A DNA stretch of 57,867 nt from Bacteroidota bacterium (lineage in GTDB: Bacteria; Bacteroidota; Bacteroidia; Palsa-965): the NCBI GenBank assembly GCA_013289095.1, contig JABDAO010000007.1, positions 1 through 57,867 of the forward strand, in the 5' to 3' direction. The translations under genes were made by a program, and so were the position numbers. Shown here one piece after another: positions 18,254 through 27,650 of the stretch (the stretch's first letter is position 1; every line of letters starts with the position of its first letter). A model generated the notes under the pieces. The model made no database searches. It worked only from the letters and a program-made list of their open reading frames with translations, and was not told where the DNA came from.

Positions 18254-18288
18254 AAAAAAAACCGCTCGGATGGGAGCGGTTTTTTTTG
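18254..18288 (-). terminator. intrinsic terminator of pnp
   Basis: The stem accgctc / gagcggt, extended by A/T pairs and followed by TTTTTTT on the minus strand, begins about 20 bases after the pnp stop. Confidence 0.9.
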
Positions 18289-18307
18289 TTGAGAATAGAA
18301 AAACAGT

Positions 18308-20446
18308 TTATTTTGCTTGTTCTTCCGCTTCTTTCGGTGCAGGCAGCAATACCTTGCGGCTAAGCTTGAATTTACCTGTCTTTGGGTCAACACCGATGAG
18401 TTTTACCTTCACCTGATCGCCTTCCTTCATAATGCCTTCGAGTGAATCTAACCGGCGGTGTTCTACTTCGGAGATATGCAGCAGGCCGTCTTTGCCGGGC
18501 ATAAACTCGATGAACGCGCCGAAGTTGAGGATTGATTTTACTTTTCCTTCGTATACTTCGCCCACTTCGGGTACCGCAACGATGTTACGGATGCGGCGCA
18601 GGGCAGCTTCAACGGCTTCCTGGCTGTCGCCTGCAACGTCGATATAGCCCATTTCGTTCTTTTCTTCGATAACGATGGTGGTGCCTGTCTCACGTTGCAT
18701 TTCCTGGATGATCTTTCCTCCAGGCCCGATGATGGCCCCGATGAATTCTTTTGGAATGGTGATCTGAACCAGGCGGGGTGCATGTGGCTTGTAATCAGTC
18801 CTTGGTTTATCCAGGGTCTTGTTGATTTCGTTGAGGATATGTAAACGGCCGGCCTTGGCTTGTTCGAGGGCCTGTATCATTACTTCGTAAGGAAGACCAT
18901 CTACTTTCAGGTCCATCTGACAAGCGGTGATACCGTCTTTTGTTCCACATACTTTAAAGTCCATATCGCCCAGGTGATCTTCATCGCCGAGGATATCGCT
19001 CAGTACGGCGTATTTGCCGTTTGCGGTAATAAGACCCATTGCAATGCCGGTAACCGGTTTTGCGATGTTTACGCCTGCATCCATCAGGGCAAGTGTACCT
19101 GCACATACGGTAGCCATAGAAGAGGAACCGTTCGACTCGAGGATATCTGACACCACACGTACAGTGTATGCACAATCTTTTGGAAATACTTGTTTGAGGG
19201 CACGCAGGGCCAGGTTTCCGTGACCAACTTCACGACGTCCTGTTCCGCGGTTTGGACGGGCCTCACCGGTAGAAAAAGCAGGGAAGTTGTAGTGGAGGTA
19301 GAAACGCTGTTCGCCGGAAATTACGGCTCCATCAATTTTTAACTGATCGAGTTTGGTTCCGAGCGTAACCGAGGTAAGCGATTGTGTTTCACCGCGTGTG
19401 AAGATAGCCGAGCCGTGTGCACAGGGCAGGTAATCTACTTCGCTCCAGATCGGGCGGATGTCGGCAGTTCCACGGCCATCCAGACGTTTCTTTTCGTCGA
19501 GCACCAGGTTACGTACGGCATGGTATTCCACATCGTGGTAATACTTTTTGATCAGACCTGTTTTGGCTGCACGTTCTTCGTCCGAAAAAGTAGCCAGGTA
19601 ATCGGCAAGAACTTTGCCGAAAGCTTCGCTGCGCGCATGTTTGTCCTTGTCGCCTGTTTTGGCCACAGCATAAGCTTTCTCGTAGGTGTCTTTGTACACC
19701 TTTTCTTTCAGCTCGGCATCGTTGGTTTCGTGGTTATAGGTACGTTTCACAGTGGGCGCTCCGGCCTGTTTGGTGAACTCGTTGATGTTTTTGATCTGAT
19801 TACGAATGGCTTCGTGTGCAAACTTGATGGCAGCAACCATGTCTTGTTCAGAAATTTCTTTCATCTCGCCTTCCACCATGGTGATGTCTTTTTCGCTGGC
19901 AGCAACCATCATATCGAGGTCTGAATTTGCCATTTCCGAAAAATTGGGGTTGATCACGAATTTGCCATCCACCCGCCCGACACGTACTTCGGAAATAGGG
20001 CCGTTGAATGGAATGTCGGAAAGTGCAATAGCCGTTGCGGCAGCCAGACAGGCGTAGGCATCGGGCTGAATATTTTTATCAGCAGAGATGAGGGTGATCA
20101 TCACCTGTACATCGGCATGAAAATCGTCGGGGAACAGCGGGCGCAATGCACGGTCTACCAAACGACTGGTAAGGATTTCATTTTCGGACAAACGGGCTTC
20201 ACGTTTGAAAAAGCCGCCCGGGAATTTTCCGGCAGCAGCAAATTTTTCCTGGTAATCAACAGAAAGCGGTAAAAAATCAACCCCTTCTTTGGCGTCCTTG
20301 TTGGCCACCACGGTGGCAAGCAACATGGTGTTTCCGACTTTCACGACAACCGAGCCATTGGCTTGTTTGGCGAGCTTTCCTGTTTCCAGTGTAACCATTC
20401 TCCCGTCTCCGAGATCGAATGTTTTGGTGATTCCTGTTTGTGACAT
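18308..20446 (-). CDS. pnp: polyribonucleotide nucleotidyltransferase (PNPase)
   Basis: This 712-residue protein is a phosphorolytic 3-prime-to-5-prime exoribonuclease and degradosome core. Two RNase PH domains are visible, with the family-typical [20 protein letters not shown] in the first and [20 protein letters not shown] in the second. They are joined by a helical linker and followed by a KH domain ([20 protein letters not shown]) and an S1 domain ([21 protein letters not shown]). Length is standard. The leader (20447-20520 on the minus strand) is very A-rich, typical of well translated Bacteroidota messages. It follows rpsO, the conserved rpsO-pnp order, but rpsO has its own terminator. 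Confidence 0.98.
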   Translation of the reverse strand: MSQTGITKTFDLGDGRMVTLETGKLAKQANGSVVVKVGNTMLLATVVANKDAKEGVDFLPLSVDYQEKFAAAGKFPGGFFKREARLSENEILTSRLVDRALRPLFPDDFHADVQVMITLISADKNIQPDAYACLAAATAIALSDIPFNGPISEVRVGRVDGKFVINPNFSEMANSDLDMMVAASEKDITMVEGEMKEISEQDMVAAIKFAHEAIRNQIKNINEFTKQAGAPTVKRTYNHETNDAELKEKVYKDTYEKAYAVAKTGDKDKHARSEAFGKVLADYLATFSDEERAAKTGLIKKYYHDVEYHAVRNLVLDEKKRLDGRGTADIRPIWSEVDYLPCAHGSAIFTRGETQSLTSVTLGTKLDQLKIDGAVISGEQRFYLHYNFPAFSTGEARPNRGTGRREVGHGNLALRALKQVFPKDCAYTVRVVSDILESNGSSSMATVCAGTLALMDAGVNIAKPVTGIAMGLITANGKYAVLSDILGDEDHLGDMDFKVCGTKDGITACQMDLKVDGLPYEVMIQALEQAKAGRLHILNEINKTLDKPRTDYKPHAPRLVQITIPKEFIGAIIGPGGKIIQEMQRETGTTIVIEEKNEMGYIDVAGDSQEAVEAALRRIRNIVAVPEVGEVYEGKVKSILNFGAFIEFMPGKDGLLHISEVEHRRLDSLEGIMKEGDQVKVKLIGVDPKTGKFKLSRKVLLPAPKEAEEQAK

Positions 20447-20652
20447 CTTTTTTTTGTTTTGTTTTCTTTTGTTTTCTTGTTCCTCTTTTGTTGTTGCCTC
20501 GTTTTTCCTGTTTTCTGATTTGTGAATCGGTTCAGCTGGGAAGTCAAGGTAGCCGGATGAATGTGTTTCAACCGTTTAAATCAACGAAAATCGGGGAGCA
20601 GCTGGTCTTGATTCGGTATGTAAAAGCGTGGTATTGAAAGGCTATGTAACAG

Positions 20653-20690
20653 AAAAGCATCCCAGGAAAAATTCATGGGATGCTTTTCGT
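20653..20690 (-). terminator. intrinsic terminator of rpsO
   Basis: A perfect 12-base stem (aaaagcatccca / tgggatgctttt) with an 11-base loop starts 20 bases after the rpsO stop. It could also be the site that separates rpsO from pnp expression. Confidence 0.85.
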
Positions 20691-20709
20691 CAATGTGAAC
20701 AGGTATAAA

Positions 20710-20979
20710 TCACTTTCTGAGTTCCAGGGTTTTTATGATAGCCCGGTAGCGCAGGATGTCGTTCTTTTTCAGGTAATCAAGCAGGCTTTTGCGTTTACCA
20801 ACCAGGTTGATGAGCGAACGTTGTGTATTCACATCTTTCTTCTTGGCTTTGAGGTGTTCTGTCAGGTGGTTGATACGAAAGCTGAACAAGGCAATCTGCC
20901 CTTCGGATGAACCGGTATCTTTTTCGGATTTTCCGTGCTTTTTGAAAATTTCTTTCTTTACTTCTGTTGTTAAATACAT
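20710..20979 (-). CDS. rpsO: 30S ribosomal protein S15
   Basis: This 89-residue protein is a primary 16S rRNA-binding protein of the small subunit. Family hallmarks are GSSEGQIALFSFRINHLTEHLKA (broken: GSSEGQIALFSFRINHLT and EHLKA), then KKDVNTQRSLINLVGKRKSL and LDYLKKNDILRYRAIIKTLEL. Length is exact for the family. It has a full promoter 35 bases upstream and a strong terminator, and precedes pnp. Confidence 0.98.
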   Translation of the reverse strand: MYLTTEVKKEIFKKHGKSEKDTGSSEGQIALFSFRINHLTEHLKAKKKDVNTQRSLINLVGKRKSLLDYLKKNDILRYRAIIKTLELRK

Positions 20980-21013
20980 CGTACTGTTGTTTTGAATTGT
21001 TCTAAACGGATTG

Positions 21014-21044
21014 CAAAAATAGTAAAATCTTTAATACTGGCAAA
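21014..21044 (-). promoter_or_regulatory. promoter of rpsO
   Basis: On the minus strand, TTTG (21041-21044) and TATTTTTG (21014-21021) are separated by 19 bases, the textbook Bacteroidota TTTG / TAnnTTTG arrangement. Confidence 0.85.
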
Positions 21045-21110
21045 TTATTTTGAGAATATGTGGTACCTCTCATCGAGGTAAAGACCGTAAGAGATTCTTG
21101 AATGCCTGCA

Positions 21111-21226
21111 TAAACCCTGATTGTGCATTAGATGGCTTGTGCGCTAATGCACAGTGTGTTAGGATTTGCGCGGTTCCGATAGTCATCGGGATGGGTTATT
21201 CCGCAGAGGCCCGTTGTGCTGCTTTT
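21111..21226 (+). repeat. dispersed repeat family B, copy 1
   Basis: About 115 bases align with 32833-32952. They contain two hairpins, gtgcattag / ctaatgcac and ccgat / atcgg around agtc. Short plus-strand frames over it are explained by the repeat. 21227-21417, between it and accD, shows nothing else. Like family A it contains the tgcattag...ctaatgca palindrome and a cgggat...gttat segment, so A and B may be related. Confidence 0.8.
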
Positions 21227-21417
21227 CAGATGTGATATTGATCTCTGGAACCGAAGATGGGTTGATTGTCGGGAATGAGAGTCTGGTCAACAAGGTGAAC
21301 GTATTGTTGGCCGGGTGGGAACATACAGGAGCAGCAGAAAAATGGGTACGTTAAAATTGGGATTTCACTTTTTGAAAGATCAACTTTTCTTCAGAGCAGC
21401 AAGACCAGACCACAGGT

Positions 21418-22263
21418 CTAGTTTTTTAGCATCGCAATCACCGCCGAAAGTGTGGTCTGTAGATCCTTCCGGTGCACAATTTTGTCCAAAAAACCATGTT
21501 CAAGCACAAATTCTGAGGTTTGAAAACCTTTGGGGAGGTCCTTTCCGATGGTTTCTTTCACCACACGAGGTCCTGCAAATCCGATGAGGGATCCTGGCTC
21601 GGCTATGTTTAAGTCGCCCAACATGGCATACGAAGCTGTTACCCCTCCTGTTGTTGGGTCGGTGAGCAGGGAGATATAAGGTATTTTAGCATCATCCATG
21701 AGCGCCAGTTTGGCGGCAGTCTTTGCCATTTGCATGAGCGAAAAGGCTGCTTCCATCATCCGGGCCCCGCCCGATTTGGAGATGATAAGTAAGGGGATGT
21801 TTTTTTCAAGACAATAATCAATGGCCCGGGCTATCTTTTCGCCTACCACAGAACCCATAGACCCTCCGATAAAGGTAAAGTCCATGCAACAACACACTAA
21901 GTCATTTCCACCGATTGTTCCGTGAGCGGTACGCAGGGCATCCTTCAACCCCGTTTTCTTTTGCGAATCGGCTACACGGGAAACATAACTCTTGGTGTCA
22001 ACAAATTCAAGCGGATCGCCAGAAGTCAACCCCGGATTTAGCTCTAGATACTCAGCATGGTCGAAAAGAATAGAAAAATATTCCTCTGAACCGATACGTT
22101 CATGGTACTCACAGGAAGGGCAAACATACAGGTTCAGTACATGTTCGCTGGAGGTAGCCAGTTTTTTACACGACGGGCATTTATACCACAACCCCTCGGG
22201 CGTTTCCTTCTTCTCCTTGGTGGAGGTCGTGATTCCTCCTTTTATTCTTTTAAACCAACTCAT
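21418..22263 (-). CDS. accD: acetyl-CoA carboxylase carboxyltransferase subunit beta
   Basis: This 281-residue beta subunit of carboxyltransferase works with AccA to transfer carboxyl from biotin to acetyl-CoA, the first step of fatty-acid synthesis. The N-terminal four-cysteine zinc ribbon is visible (CPSCKK near 29 and CPSCEYH near 53). So is the carboxyltransferase core [39 protein letters not shown] and [16 protein letters not shown]. It lies 70 bases after the aldolase gene on the same strand, probably in one transcript. Confidence 0.97.
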   Translation of the reverse strand: MSWFKRIKGGITTSTKEKKETPEGLWYKCPSCKKLATSSEHVLNLYVCPSCEYHERIGSEEYFSILFDHAEYLELNPGLTSGDPLEFVDTKSYVSRVADSQKKTGLKDALRTAHGTIGGNDLVCCCMDFTFIGGSMGSVVGEKIARAIDYCLEKNIPLLIISKSGGARMMEAAFSLMQMAKTAAKLALMDDAKIPYISLLTDPTTGGVTASYAMLGDLNIAEPGSLIGFAGPRVVKETIGKDLPKGFQTSEFVLEHGFLDKIVHRKDLQTTLSAVIAMLKN

Positions 22264-22333
22264 GTTCTCTGTGGATAGGGAATGATGTGCGAAATGAAAG
22301 CATCAGCAGGTCTGCTCAAACCCGACAAGGCTT

Positions 22334-23407
22334 TTAGGCAACGGTAATGTCTTTGTTTAAATAAACGTCTTGAACAGCATTTAATAATGCAACCCCTTCA
22401 TTAAACGGTTTTTGAAAGGCTTTACGGCCCGAAATAAGACCCTGGCCTCCCCCGCGTTTGTTGATCACCGCAGTGGTCACCGCTTCGGCCAGATCGGAGG
22501 CTCCTTTTGATTCTCCTCCTGAGTTAATAAGCCCGTTGCGGCCCATGTAACAATTGGCTACCTGGTAACGGCAAAGATCGATGGGGTGGTCTGAACTCAG
22601 TTCTGAATAAACTTTCGGGTGTGTTTTTCCGTAATTGAGAGCAGTATATCCCCCGTTTTTATCGGATAATTTTTGTTTGATAATATCGGCCTGGATCGTC
22701 ACGCCCAGGTGATTGGCCTGACCGCTCAGATCGGCTGATGTATGATAATCCACCCCGTCTTTCTTGAATGCTGCATTACGCATATAACACCACAGAATGG
22801 TAGACATTCCCAGTTCGTGAGCCCTTTCAAAAGCCTGTGCCACTTCCACAATTTGACGGGGCGATTCGGGAGACCCAAAATAGATTGTGGCACCTACAGC
22901 CACTGCTCCCAGGTTCCAGGCATCTTCCACAGATCCGAACATAATCTGATCGAATTTGTTGGGGTAGCTCAGGAATTCGTTGTGGTTAAGCTTTACAATA
23001 AACGGGATTTTATGTGCATATTTCCTCGAAACCGACGATAACACGCCAAAAGTGCTGGCAACTGCATTGCAACCGCCCTCAATTGCCAGTTTTACGATGT
23101 TTTCGGGATCAAAAAACAGAGGGTTGGGAGCAAAAGAAGCCCCGGCCGAGTGTTCAATGCCTTGATCGACAGGCAGAATAGAAACATATCCGGTTCCGCT
23201 CAGGCGGCCATGGTTGTACAGTGTATTCAAACTCCGAAGCACCTGGGGCGTACGGTTTGAAGGGCCGAAACAACGGTCCACAAAATCAGCACCCGGCAGG
23301 TGGATGAGGTCTTTTGAAATGGTTTTGCAGGTATGATCCAGGTAATAGGCTGCTTTATCGCCGAGGAGATCGCTAATTTTTGAACTGGCTGTCTTGGTCA
23401 GGCTCAT
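22334..23407 (-). CDS. fbaB: class I fructose-bisphosphate aldolase (DhnA/FbaB type)
   Basis: This 357-residue Schiff-base aldolase of the archaeal/FbaB type would cleave fructose-1,6-bisphosphate in glycolysis and gluconeogenesis. Family segments include [49 protein letters not shown] and [19 protein letters not shown]. The start at 23407 (MSLTKTAS) is preferred over 23434, because the -7 box TAGCTTTG (23432-23439) overlaps the longer version. The gene symbol is by family only. Confidence 0.92.
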   Translation of the reverse strand: MSLTKTASSKISDLLGDKAAYYLDHTCKTISKDLIHLPGADFVDRCFGPSNRTPQVLRSLNTLYNHGRLSGTGYVSILPVDQGIEHSAGASFAPNPLFFDPENIVKLAIEGGCNAVASTFGVLSSVSRKYAHKIPFIVKLNHNEFLSYPNKFDQIMFGSVEDAWNLGAVAVGATIYFGSPESPRQIVEVAQAFERAHELGMSTILWCYMRNAAFKKDGVDYHTSADLSGQANHLGVTIQADIIKQKLSDKNGGYTALNYGKTHPKVYSELSSDHPIDLCRYQVANCYMGRNGLINSGGESKGASDLAEAVTTAVINKRGGGQGLISGRKAFQKPFNEGVALLNAVQDVYLNKDITVA

Positions 23408-23431
23408 GGGGTCGAGTTTATTTTCGGAAGG

Positions 23432-23439
23432 CAAAGCTA
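23432..23439 (-). promoter_or_regulatory. -7 box of the aldolase-accD unit
   Basis: TAGCTTTG on the minus strand fits TAnnTTTG. It places transcription start about 15-20 bases before the ATG at 23407 and just after the upstream gene's stop. Confidence 0.6.
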
Positions 23440-23458
23440 GGAAAAAAAACGGATGTCT

Positions 23459-24160
23459 CTAATGGCCTGGGCAAGATGCATCGTTTGACGGAACCAAACA
23501 GCGAGGGACATTCCACTGGTTCTTATACTGATCAGCCAAAATAACCTTTCCTGTGCAGTCAGTAAACTTCAACTCTTTGTTTCTCCGTACAATCCTCATC
23601 TCTCCGGCCAGGATTGCCAGGATCAGGAGTTCTTTCAGCTCCGGGACGGCCGCTTTGGGGTTTTGTGTTCCCAGACGTATCCCTTGTCGGTTATTATACA
23701 GATCCATAACACCTGCCACCGAATCGGGCAAGGCTCCCTCTTCGGCCCGGTGATGCAGAAAATCGAGGTAATTGCCTTTTTCATGGGCTTCGCCCAGTCT
23801 TTCTGCTTTATGGGGCGCTATTTTTTGTGAAAGCATCCCCATCCAAAGCGCATGACGCAGGGCGTCTGATTGTCCATCCCTGATCAGTCCATCCAGTCGT
23901 TTGTCGTCCTTGCTCTTTTCGGCCTCTTTTAAAGCTTCCTGAGTGATGTGAAAGGCCTTTTTGGCAATAAAAGGATGGGCAAACACCCAGCGTTTTTCGG
24001 GAAGGGATAGTGCATGAAAGGAATGCAAGAGGGGTTGAGCCGGGAAAATATCAGAAAACGCGGTGAGCATGACAAGCATGCCGTATGTAGCCCTTTTTCT
24101 AAGCTCAGATAGGCTGCTTATCCTTGAATCAATCAGAAAACCCAGGAGATCTTTTATCAT
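23459..24160 (-). CDS. DUF6973-like protein
   Basis: This protein has about 233 residues from the ATG at 24160. A longer frame goes to a GTG at 24286 but its first 42 residues look unlike protein. The N-terminus has a hydrophobic stretch (MLVMLTAFSDIF). The core DGQSDALRHALWMGMLSQ followed by AERLGEAHEKGNYLDFL matches the conserved ...DAxRHAxW...A..xGxAHE pattern of the DUF6973 family of Bacteroidota. The DxxRHxxW and AHE residues look like a possible active centre. The function is unknown. The gene sits upstream of the aldolase promoter, on the same strand. Confidence 0.65.
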   Translation of the reverse strand: MIKDLLGFLIDSRISSLSELRKRATYGMLVMLTAFSDIFPAQPLLHSFHALSLPEKRWVFAHPFIAKKAFHITQEALKEAEKSKDDKRLDGLIRDGQSDALRHALWMGMLSQKIAPHKAERLGEAHEKGNYLDFLHHRAEEGALPDSVAGVMDLYNNRQGIRLGTQNPKAAVPELKELLILAILAGEMRIVRRNKELKFTDCTGKVILADQYKNQWNVPRCLVPSNDASCPGH

Positions 24161-24282
24161 CAAGTGCGTAGGATATAAATACAAGTCTTTTTGTCGGCCA
24201 GCAAGCGTATTCGCTTCATGGAAAGAGGAAGTGCATGTTGTCGATGCGTTAAAGATACCTGTAAATCTCAAGGGTGAGCTAT

Positions 24283-24522
24283 TCACTCAAACACTTCCTT
24301 TTTTTTCATGGCTCTTGTTTGGCGCTTGTCAATAATAAGACTTGCCATCCCTGCGATAAAAGATGCCAAACCAACAAGGATTGGAGCGGATCAATATTCG
24401 GGTACAACAAAAAAGGGCAACCCAATGTCGACATAGGTGGACATGGCAATAATATAAAAGCCAAAGAAGAAACAGCGTAACGCAGTTGCCACTATACCAA
24501 GCCACTTACTTATTTTAGCCAA
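24283..24522 (-). pseudogene. small two-helix membrane protein broken by in-frame TGA
   Basis: Reading the minus strand, a frame from about 24522 encodes a first membrane helix (WLGIVATALRCFFFGFYIIA) and the segment VDIGLPFFVVPEY. It then meets TGA at 24391-24393. The same frame continues with a second helix (SAPILVGLASFIAGMASLII), a basic tail DKRQTRAMKKK, and a final TGA at 24283-24285. The sequence is coherent across the stop, which sits where a Trp would fit. Since other genes use TGA as stop, this looks like a recent nonsense mutation. The N-terminal start is masked by repeats at 24545-24639. Confidence 0.5.
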
Positions 24523-24544
24523 TCCCCCTCGCACAAGCCATCGC

Positions 24545-24639
24545 GTCAGATAGGCGCGAACGGGACGTGGGAGGCCTCTTTTGGAGGCCCGCACTAATTC
24601 CTTGCGCACGAACAGCCCGTCAAATTAGCGCGAACGGGA
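24545..24639. repeat. short direct repeat with hairpin
   Basis: gtcagataggcgcgaacggg (24545-24564) and gtcaaattagcgcgaacggg (24619-24638) are direct repeats. Between them lies a hairpin, gtgggaggcct / aggcccgcac, around 24568-24594. It adjoins the 21-bp array that begins at 24648. Confidence 0.65.
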
Positions 24640-24647
24640 AATCCGTT

Positions 24648-24802
24648 GTATTTCAATTGAAAACAACCTTTTTCAATTGAAATACAAGGTACTTCAATTG
24701 AAAAACAACGTATTGCAACTGAAACAGGACAGATTGCAACTGAAGCACGACGTATTGCAACTGAAATACGATCTGCTGCATCTGCAATCAGACGATAAAT
24801 AA
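24648..24802. repeat. 21-bp array, 7 units (attgcaactgaaa type)
   Basis: One 20-base unit (24648-24667) is followed by six 21-base units starting at 24668, 24689, 24710, 24731, 24752 and 24773, of the form gtattgcaactgaaacagga plus one base. The plus frame reads heptads of type VLQLKQD and ends in TAA at 24800-24802, right at the array end. There is no ATG start. The heptad spacing of leucines would suit a coiled coil if translated. Confidence 0.85.
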
Positions 24803-24863
24803 GGGAAGAAAAAGCTGGTCTTCCCAGCTCGGATAGATGCGATTGCCGTATGTAACCCCTTGT

Positions 24864-26981
24864 TTAATAGCTCATCCCCAGATTATAAAACGTAAAGCTC
24901 CACATATCCGCAAACTCGTCAATCTGTTTGGAGGTAGGTTTTCCTCCTCCATGGCCGGCGTTTACATCAATGCGGATGAGGGTAGGCTGATCGGAGGTGT
25001 TTTTTTCCTGCAGTGTGGCCGCGAATTTGAATGAATGGGCAGGCACCACCCGGTCGTCATGATCGCCGGTGAGTACAAGTGTTGCCGGATAGGCCACGGC
25101 TTTGATATTATGCAGGGGCGAGTATTTCAGGAGGCAATTAAACTCTTCCTGGTTATCGCTCAACCCATAATCGCCGGCCCAGGCACGGCCTATGGTGAAG
25201 AGGTGATAACGCAACATGTCGAGCACACCAACCGTTGGTAAAGCCACCTTGGCCAGATCGGGGCGTTGCGTCATCACTGCGCCAATGAGAAGCCCGCCGT
25301 TGGAGCGTCCGTGTATGGCCAGTTTCTCGGGCGTGGTGTATTTTTCTTTGACCAGGTATTGGGCCGCAGCGATGAAATCATCAAACACATTTTGTTTGTT
25401 GCATTTGGTCCCGGCTTTGTGCCATTCTTCTCCGTATTCGCCTCCACCGCGCATGTTGGCCACGGCATATACTCCTCCGTTTTCGAGAAAGATGGCCCTG
25501 TCTATCCTGAACTCGGGGCTATAGCTTACGTTAAATCCTCCGTAGCCAAACAAAAAGGCCGGATTGCTGCCGTCAAGTTTGATGCCTTTTTTACAGGTAA
25601 TAAACATAGGGATTGGGGTCCCGTCCTTGCTGGGGTAAAAAACCTGTTTTGTCTCGTAGTCATCCGATTTGAAATCAATCTCAGGTTTGCTGTACACCTG
25701 AACCGTTGCGGTATTGAGGTTGTATTTGTAGATGGCCGGAGGGGCGGTAAAGGTGGTAAAGGCAAAGAACACAAGGCTGTCGTCTTTATTTCCAAACACA
25801 TTGTCTATCATGCCCAGACCTCCGGGTTTTACTTCGTTTTCGGTTTTTCCATCGCGAGAACAAACAAACAAACGGCTGGTCACATCTTTGAGGTAACGGG
25901 TGATGAATTTGGTTCCGGCAACCGAAACGCCTTCGAGGAGATCATCGGTTTGGGGGATCACGTCTGGTCTGTTTTCAGGTCCGGGTTTGTTTAGATCAAC
26001 CGATATGAGTTTGTATTTGGGGGCTTTGTTGTTGGTGAGGATGTAAACAACGGCTTTGTCATGGTCGATTACATGATACTCATCCTCAAAACGTTCGGAA
26101 ACACTCACAAAAGGTGCATCGTTGCGGGTGAGGTCCTTGATATGCAGTGAATTGCCGCTGGTTGATTCTCCGCTGGAAACAGAGAGCAGGGTTTCGTCGT
26201 CGGTAACATCGGCCTCGAGGGTACGTTTTGGATGTTCTTTGTCTTCATAAATCAATTGATCCTGGTCTTGTTCAGTACCTGCCCGGTGAAAATAGATTTT
26301 GTGGTTCAGGTTTTTAGCGGTGAGTTCGGCTCCTTTGGCGGGTTCATCAAACCTGCTGTAATAAAATCCATCTCCTTTCCATGCAATATTCGAGAATTTA
26401 ACCCAACGCAGATGATCGGCCAGGACTTTGCCCGAGGTGATTTCGAGTATCTGGATATCTTCCCAGTCGGAGCCGGCTTTGCTGGTTGAATAGGCCAGGT
26501 ATTTTGCATCATGCGAGATGCCGATTCCGGCTAATGACACGGTTCCATCGCTGCTTAATGTATTGGGGTCTAGCAGAGGGCGGGGAGCGCCACTTAGGCC
26601 TTGGCGTATCTGGAGTACGCTTTGGTTTTGGGTCCCGGTATTGTGGTAATTAAAATAGTAGTTTCCTTTTTTGAACAAAGCCCCGTTTTTCTCGAACGAC
26701 CAGATTTTTTTCAAGCGTTCCCTGATCTTTTCCCGGAATGGAATCGTTGAAAGATAATCATAGGTCACCTTGTTTTCTTCCTTTACCCAGGCTTCCGTTT
26801 CAGCCGAGCGGTCATTTTCGAGCCATCGGTAAGGATCGGCAATGACGGTTCCGAAATACGTATCGGTTTGATTGCCTTTTACCGTTTTAGGATAAGTAAT
26901 GTGGGTATTGAGCGGCGACTTGGTGTTGCAGGAAGCTGCGATCAACGAAATAAAGGCCAGGACCGGGAATGTTGATTTCAT
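24864..26981 (-). CDS. prolyl oligopeptidase family serine peptidase (S9A), lipoprotein
   Basis: This 705-residue peptidase cleaves after proline in short peptides. The signal peptide ends in a lipobox (SLIAASC, lipid cysteine near residue 18), so it is periplasmic or envelope-bound. The N-terminal segment DPYRWLENDRSAET and the beta-propeller precede the hydrolase domain. The catalytic triad is S560 (HGRSNGGLL), Asp in TGDHDDRV (640-643) and H677 (NAGHGGGKP). Length and order are typical of bacterial POP. A -7 box lies upstream at 26999-27006. Confidence 0.96.
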   Translation of the reverse strand: MKSTFPVLAFISLIAASCNTKSPLNTHITYPKTVKGNQTDTYFGTVIADPYRWLENDRSAETEAWVKEENKVTYDYLSTIPFREKIRERLKKIWSFEKNGALFKKGNYYFNYHNTGTQNQSVLQIRQGLSGAPRPLLDPNTLSSDGTVSLAGIGISHDAKYLAYSTSKAGSDWEDIQILEITSGKVLADHLRWVKFSNIAWKGDGFYYSRFDEPAKGAELTAKNLNHKIYFHRAGTEQDQDQLIYEDKEHPKRTLEADVTDDETLLSVSSGESTSGNSLHIKDLTRNDAPFVSVSERFEDEYHVIDHDKAVVYILTNNKAPKYKLISVDLNKPGPENRPDVIPQTDDLLEGVSVAGTKFITRYLKDVTSRLFVCSRDGKTENEVKPGGLGMIDNVFGNKDDSLVFFAFTTFTAPPAIYKYNLNTATVQVYSKPEIDFKSDDYETKQVFYPSKDGTPIPMFITCKKGIKLDGSNPAFLFGYGGFNVSYSPEFRIDRAIFLENGGVYAVANMRGGGEYGEEWHKAGTKCNKQNVFDDFIAAAQYLVKEKYTTPEKLAIHGRSNGGLLIGAVMTQRPDLAKVALPTVGVLDMLRYHLFTIGRAWAGDYGLSDNQEEFNCLLKYSPLHNIKAVAYPATLVLTGDHDDRVVPAHSFKFAATLQEKNTSDQPTLIRIDVNAGHGGGKPTSKQIDEFADMWSFTFYNLGMSY

Positions 26982-26998
26982 TTGAATATTTTGAAGCT

Positions 26999-27006
26999 CA
27001 AAAATA
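26999..27006 (-). promoter_or_regulatory. -7 box of the prolyl oligopeptidase gene
   Basis: TATTTTTG on the minus strand, 17 bases before the ATG, fits TAnnTTTG. The stretch 27007-27298 shows nothing else recognisable. At 27300-27316 gttattagagatgccc is an isolated terminus of MITE family D in inverse orientation. Confidence 0.55.
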
Positions 27007-27362
27007 CCAAATTCTTTGGGTTTAAACCTGCAGCGATTCGTGCTTGCATGAATCAGGTGAAATGAATATCTTTGAATTGATCGGCTTGTTTTGTTTCATC
27101 CTCTGACCAGCCAATTACTCAGCGTTGGTCTTTCAGATACAGGTCAGGCTTTCTGCATGCCAAGGAGTTAGCATCCTCAATGCGATTTTTATGCGTTTTT
27201 TCAATGCCTAAGTCGAACCGTTGTTGTGGTTTGTCTACAAACCTTTGAACTTATCCTGAAATAGCATACATTCGGCCGGATTTCAGCTGAAAAAACATTT
27301 GTTATTAGAGATGCCCTATATCTTGTTACTCAAGATTTATACCTACTCATTGGAAATAAGCA

Positions 27363-27509
27363 TGTTTATCCCGAATTATTCATTAGGAATTGGCCTTCCC
27401 ACTCAAATGGCTGGCAGCACATGCACCCAGCGGGATAACCGGGCTGCCCACACACAAGGCTTAACGCACTTTGCATTAGCCTGTTACACGGCTAATGCAA
27501 AATCCCGGT
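27363..27509 (+). repeat. dispersed repeat family A, copy 2
   Basis: This copy aligns with 383-532. Here the hairpin gcattagcctgttacacggctaatgc (split: gcattagc / gctaatgc) is perfect. It abuts family C copy 1 directly, so the two families form a composite block upstream of the large T9SS cargo gene. Confidence 0.85.
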
Positions 27510-27615
27510 TTATACCAGTTTTTAGCCACTTTAAGGATTTTTTTATCCGCGAAAGTGGCTTAGAACTGGTTATACCGGGGGGCTTGCCCTTATTCTCTTG
27601 TTCTTTCGGTATACA
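27510..27615 (+). repeat. dispersed hairpin repeat family C, copy 1
   Basis: It starts tataccagtttttagccact and, about 20 bases later, has the inverse aagtggcttagaactggtta. The tail ends ttgttctttcggtata. The same layout recurs at 45608-45713. Both copies stand just upstream of a plus-strand gene (36 and 77 bases before the start codons), so the tail may supply a promoter or leader. Confidence 0.8.
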
Positions 27616-27650
27616 TCGCCACCTTGCCTGGTTCCTGTAAAAACAAACCC

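Noticed and set aside
24391-24393. TGA read as tryptophan or selenocysteine (recoding)
   Set aside because: Other genes such as guaB and accepted operon ends use TGA as stop. No SECIS-like hairpin is evident, so a nonsense mutation is simpler.
27299-27640. 113-codon plus-strand frame upstream of the large cargo gene
   Set aside because: It is made entirely of the dispersed repeats A and C. The real gene starts at 27651 with a signal peptide.
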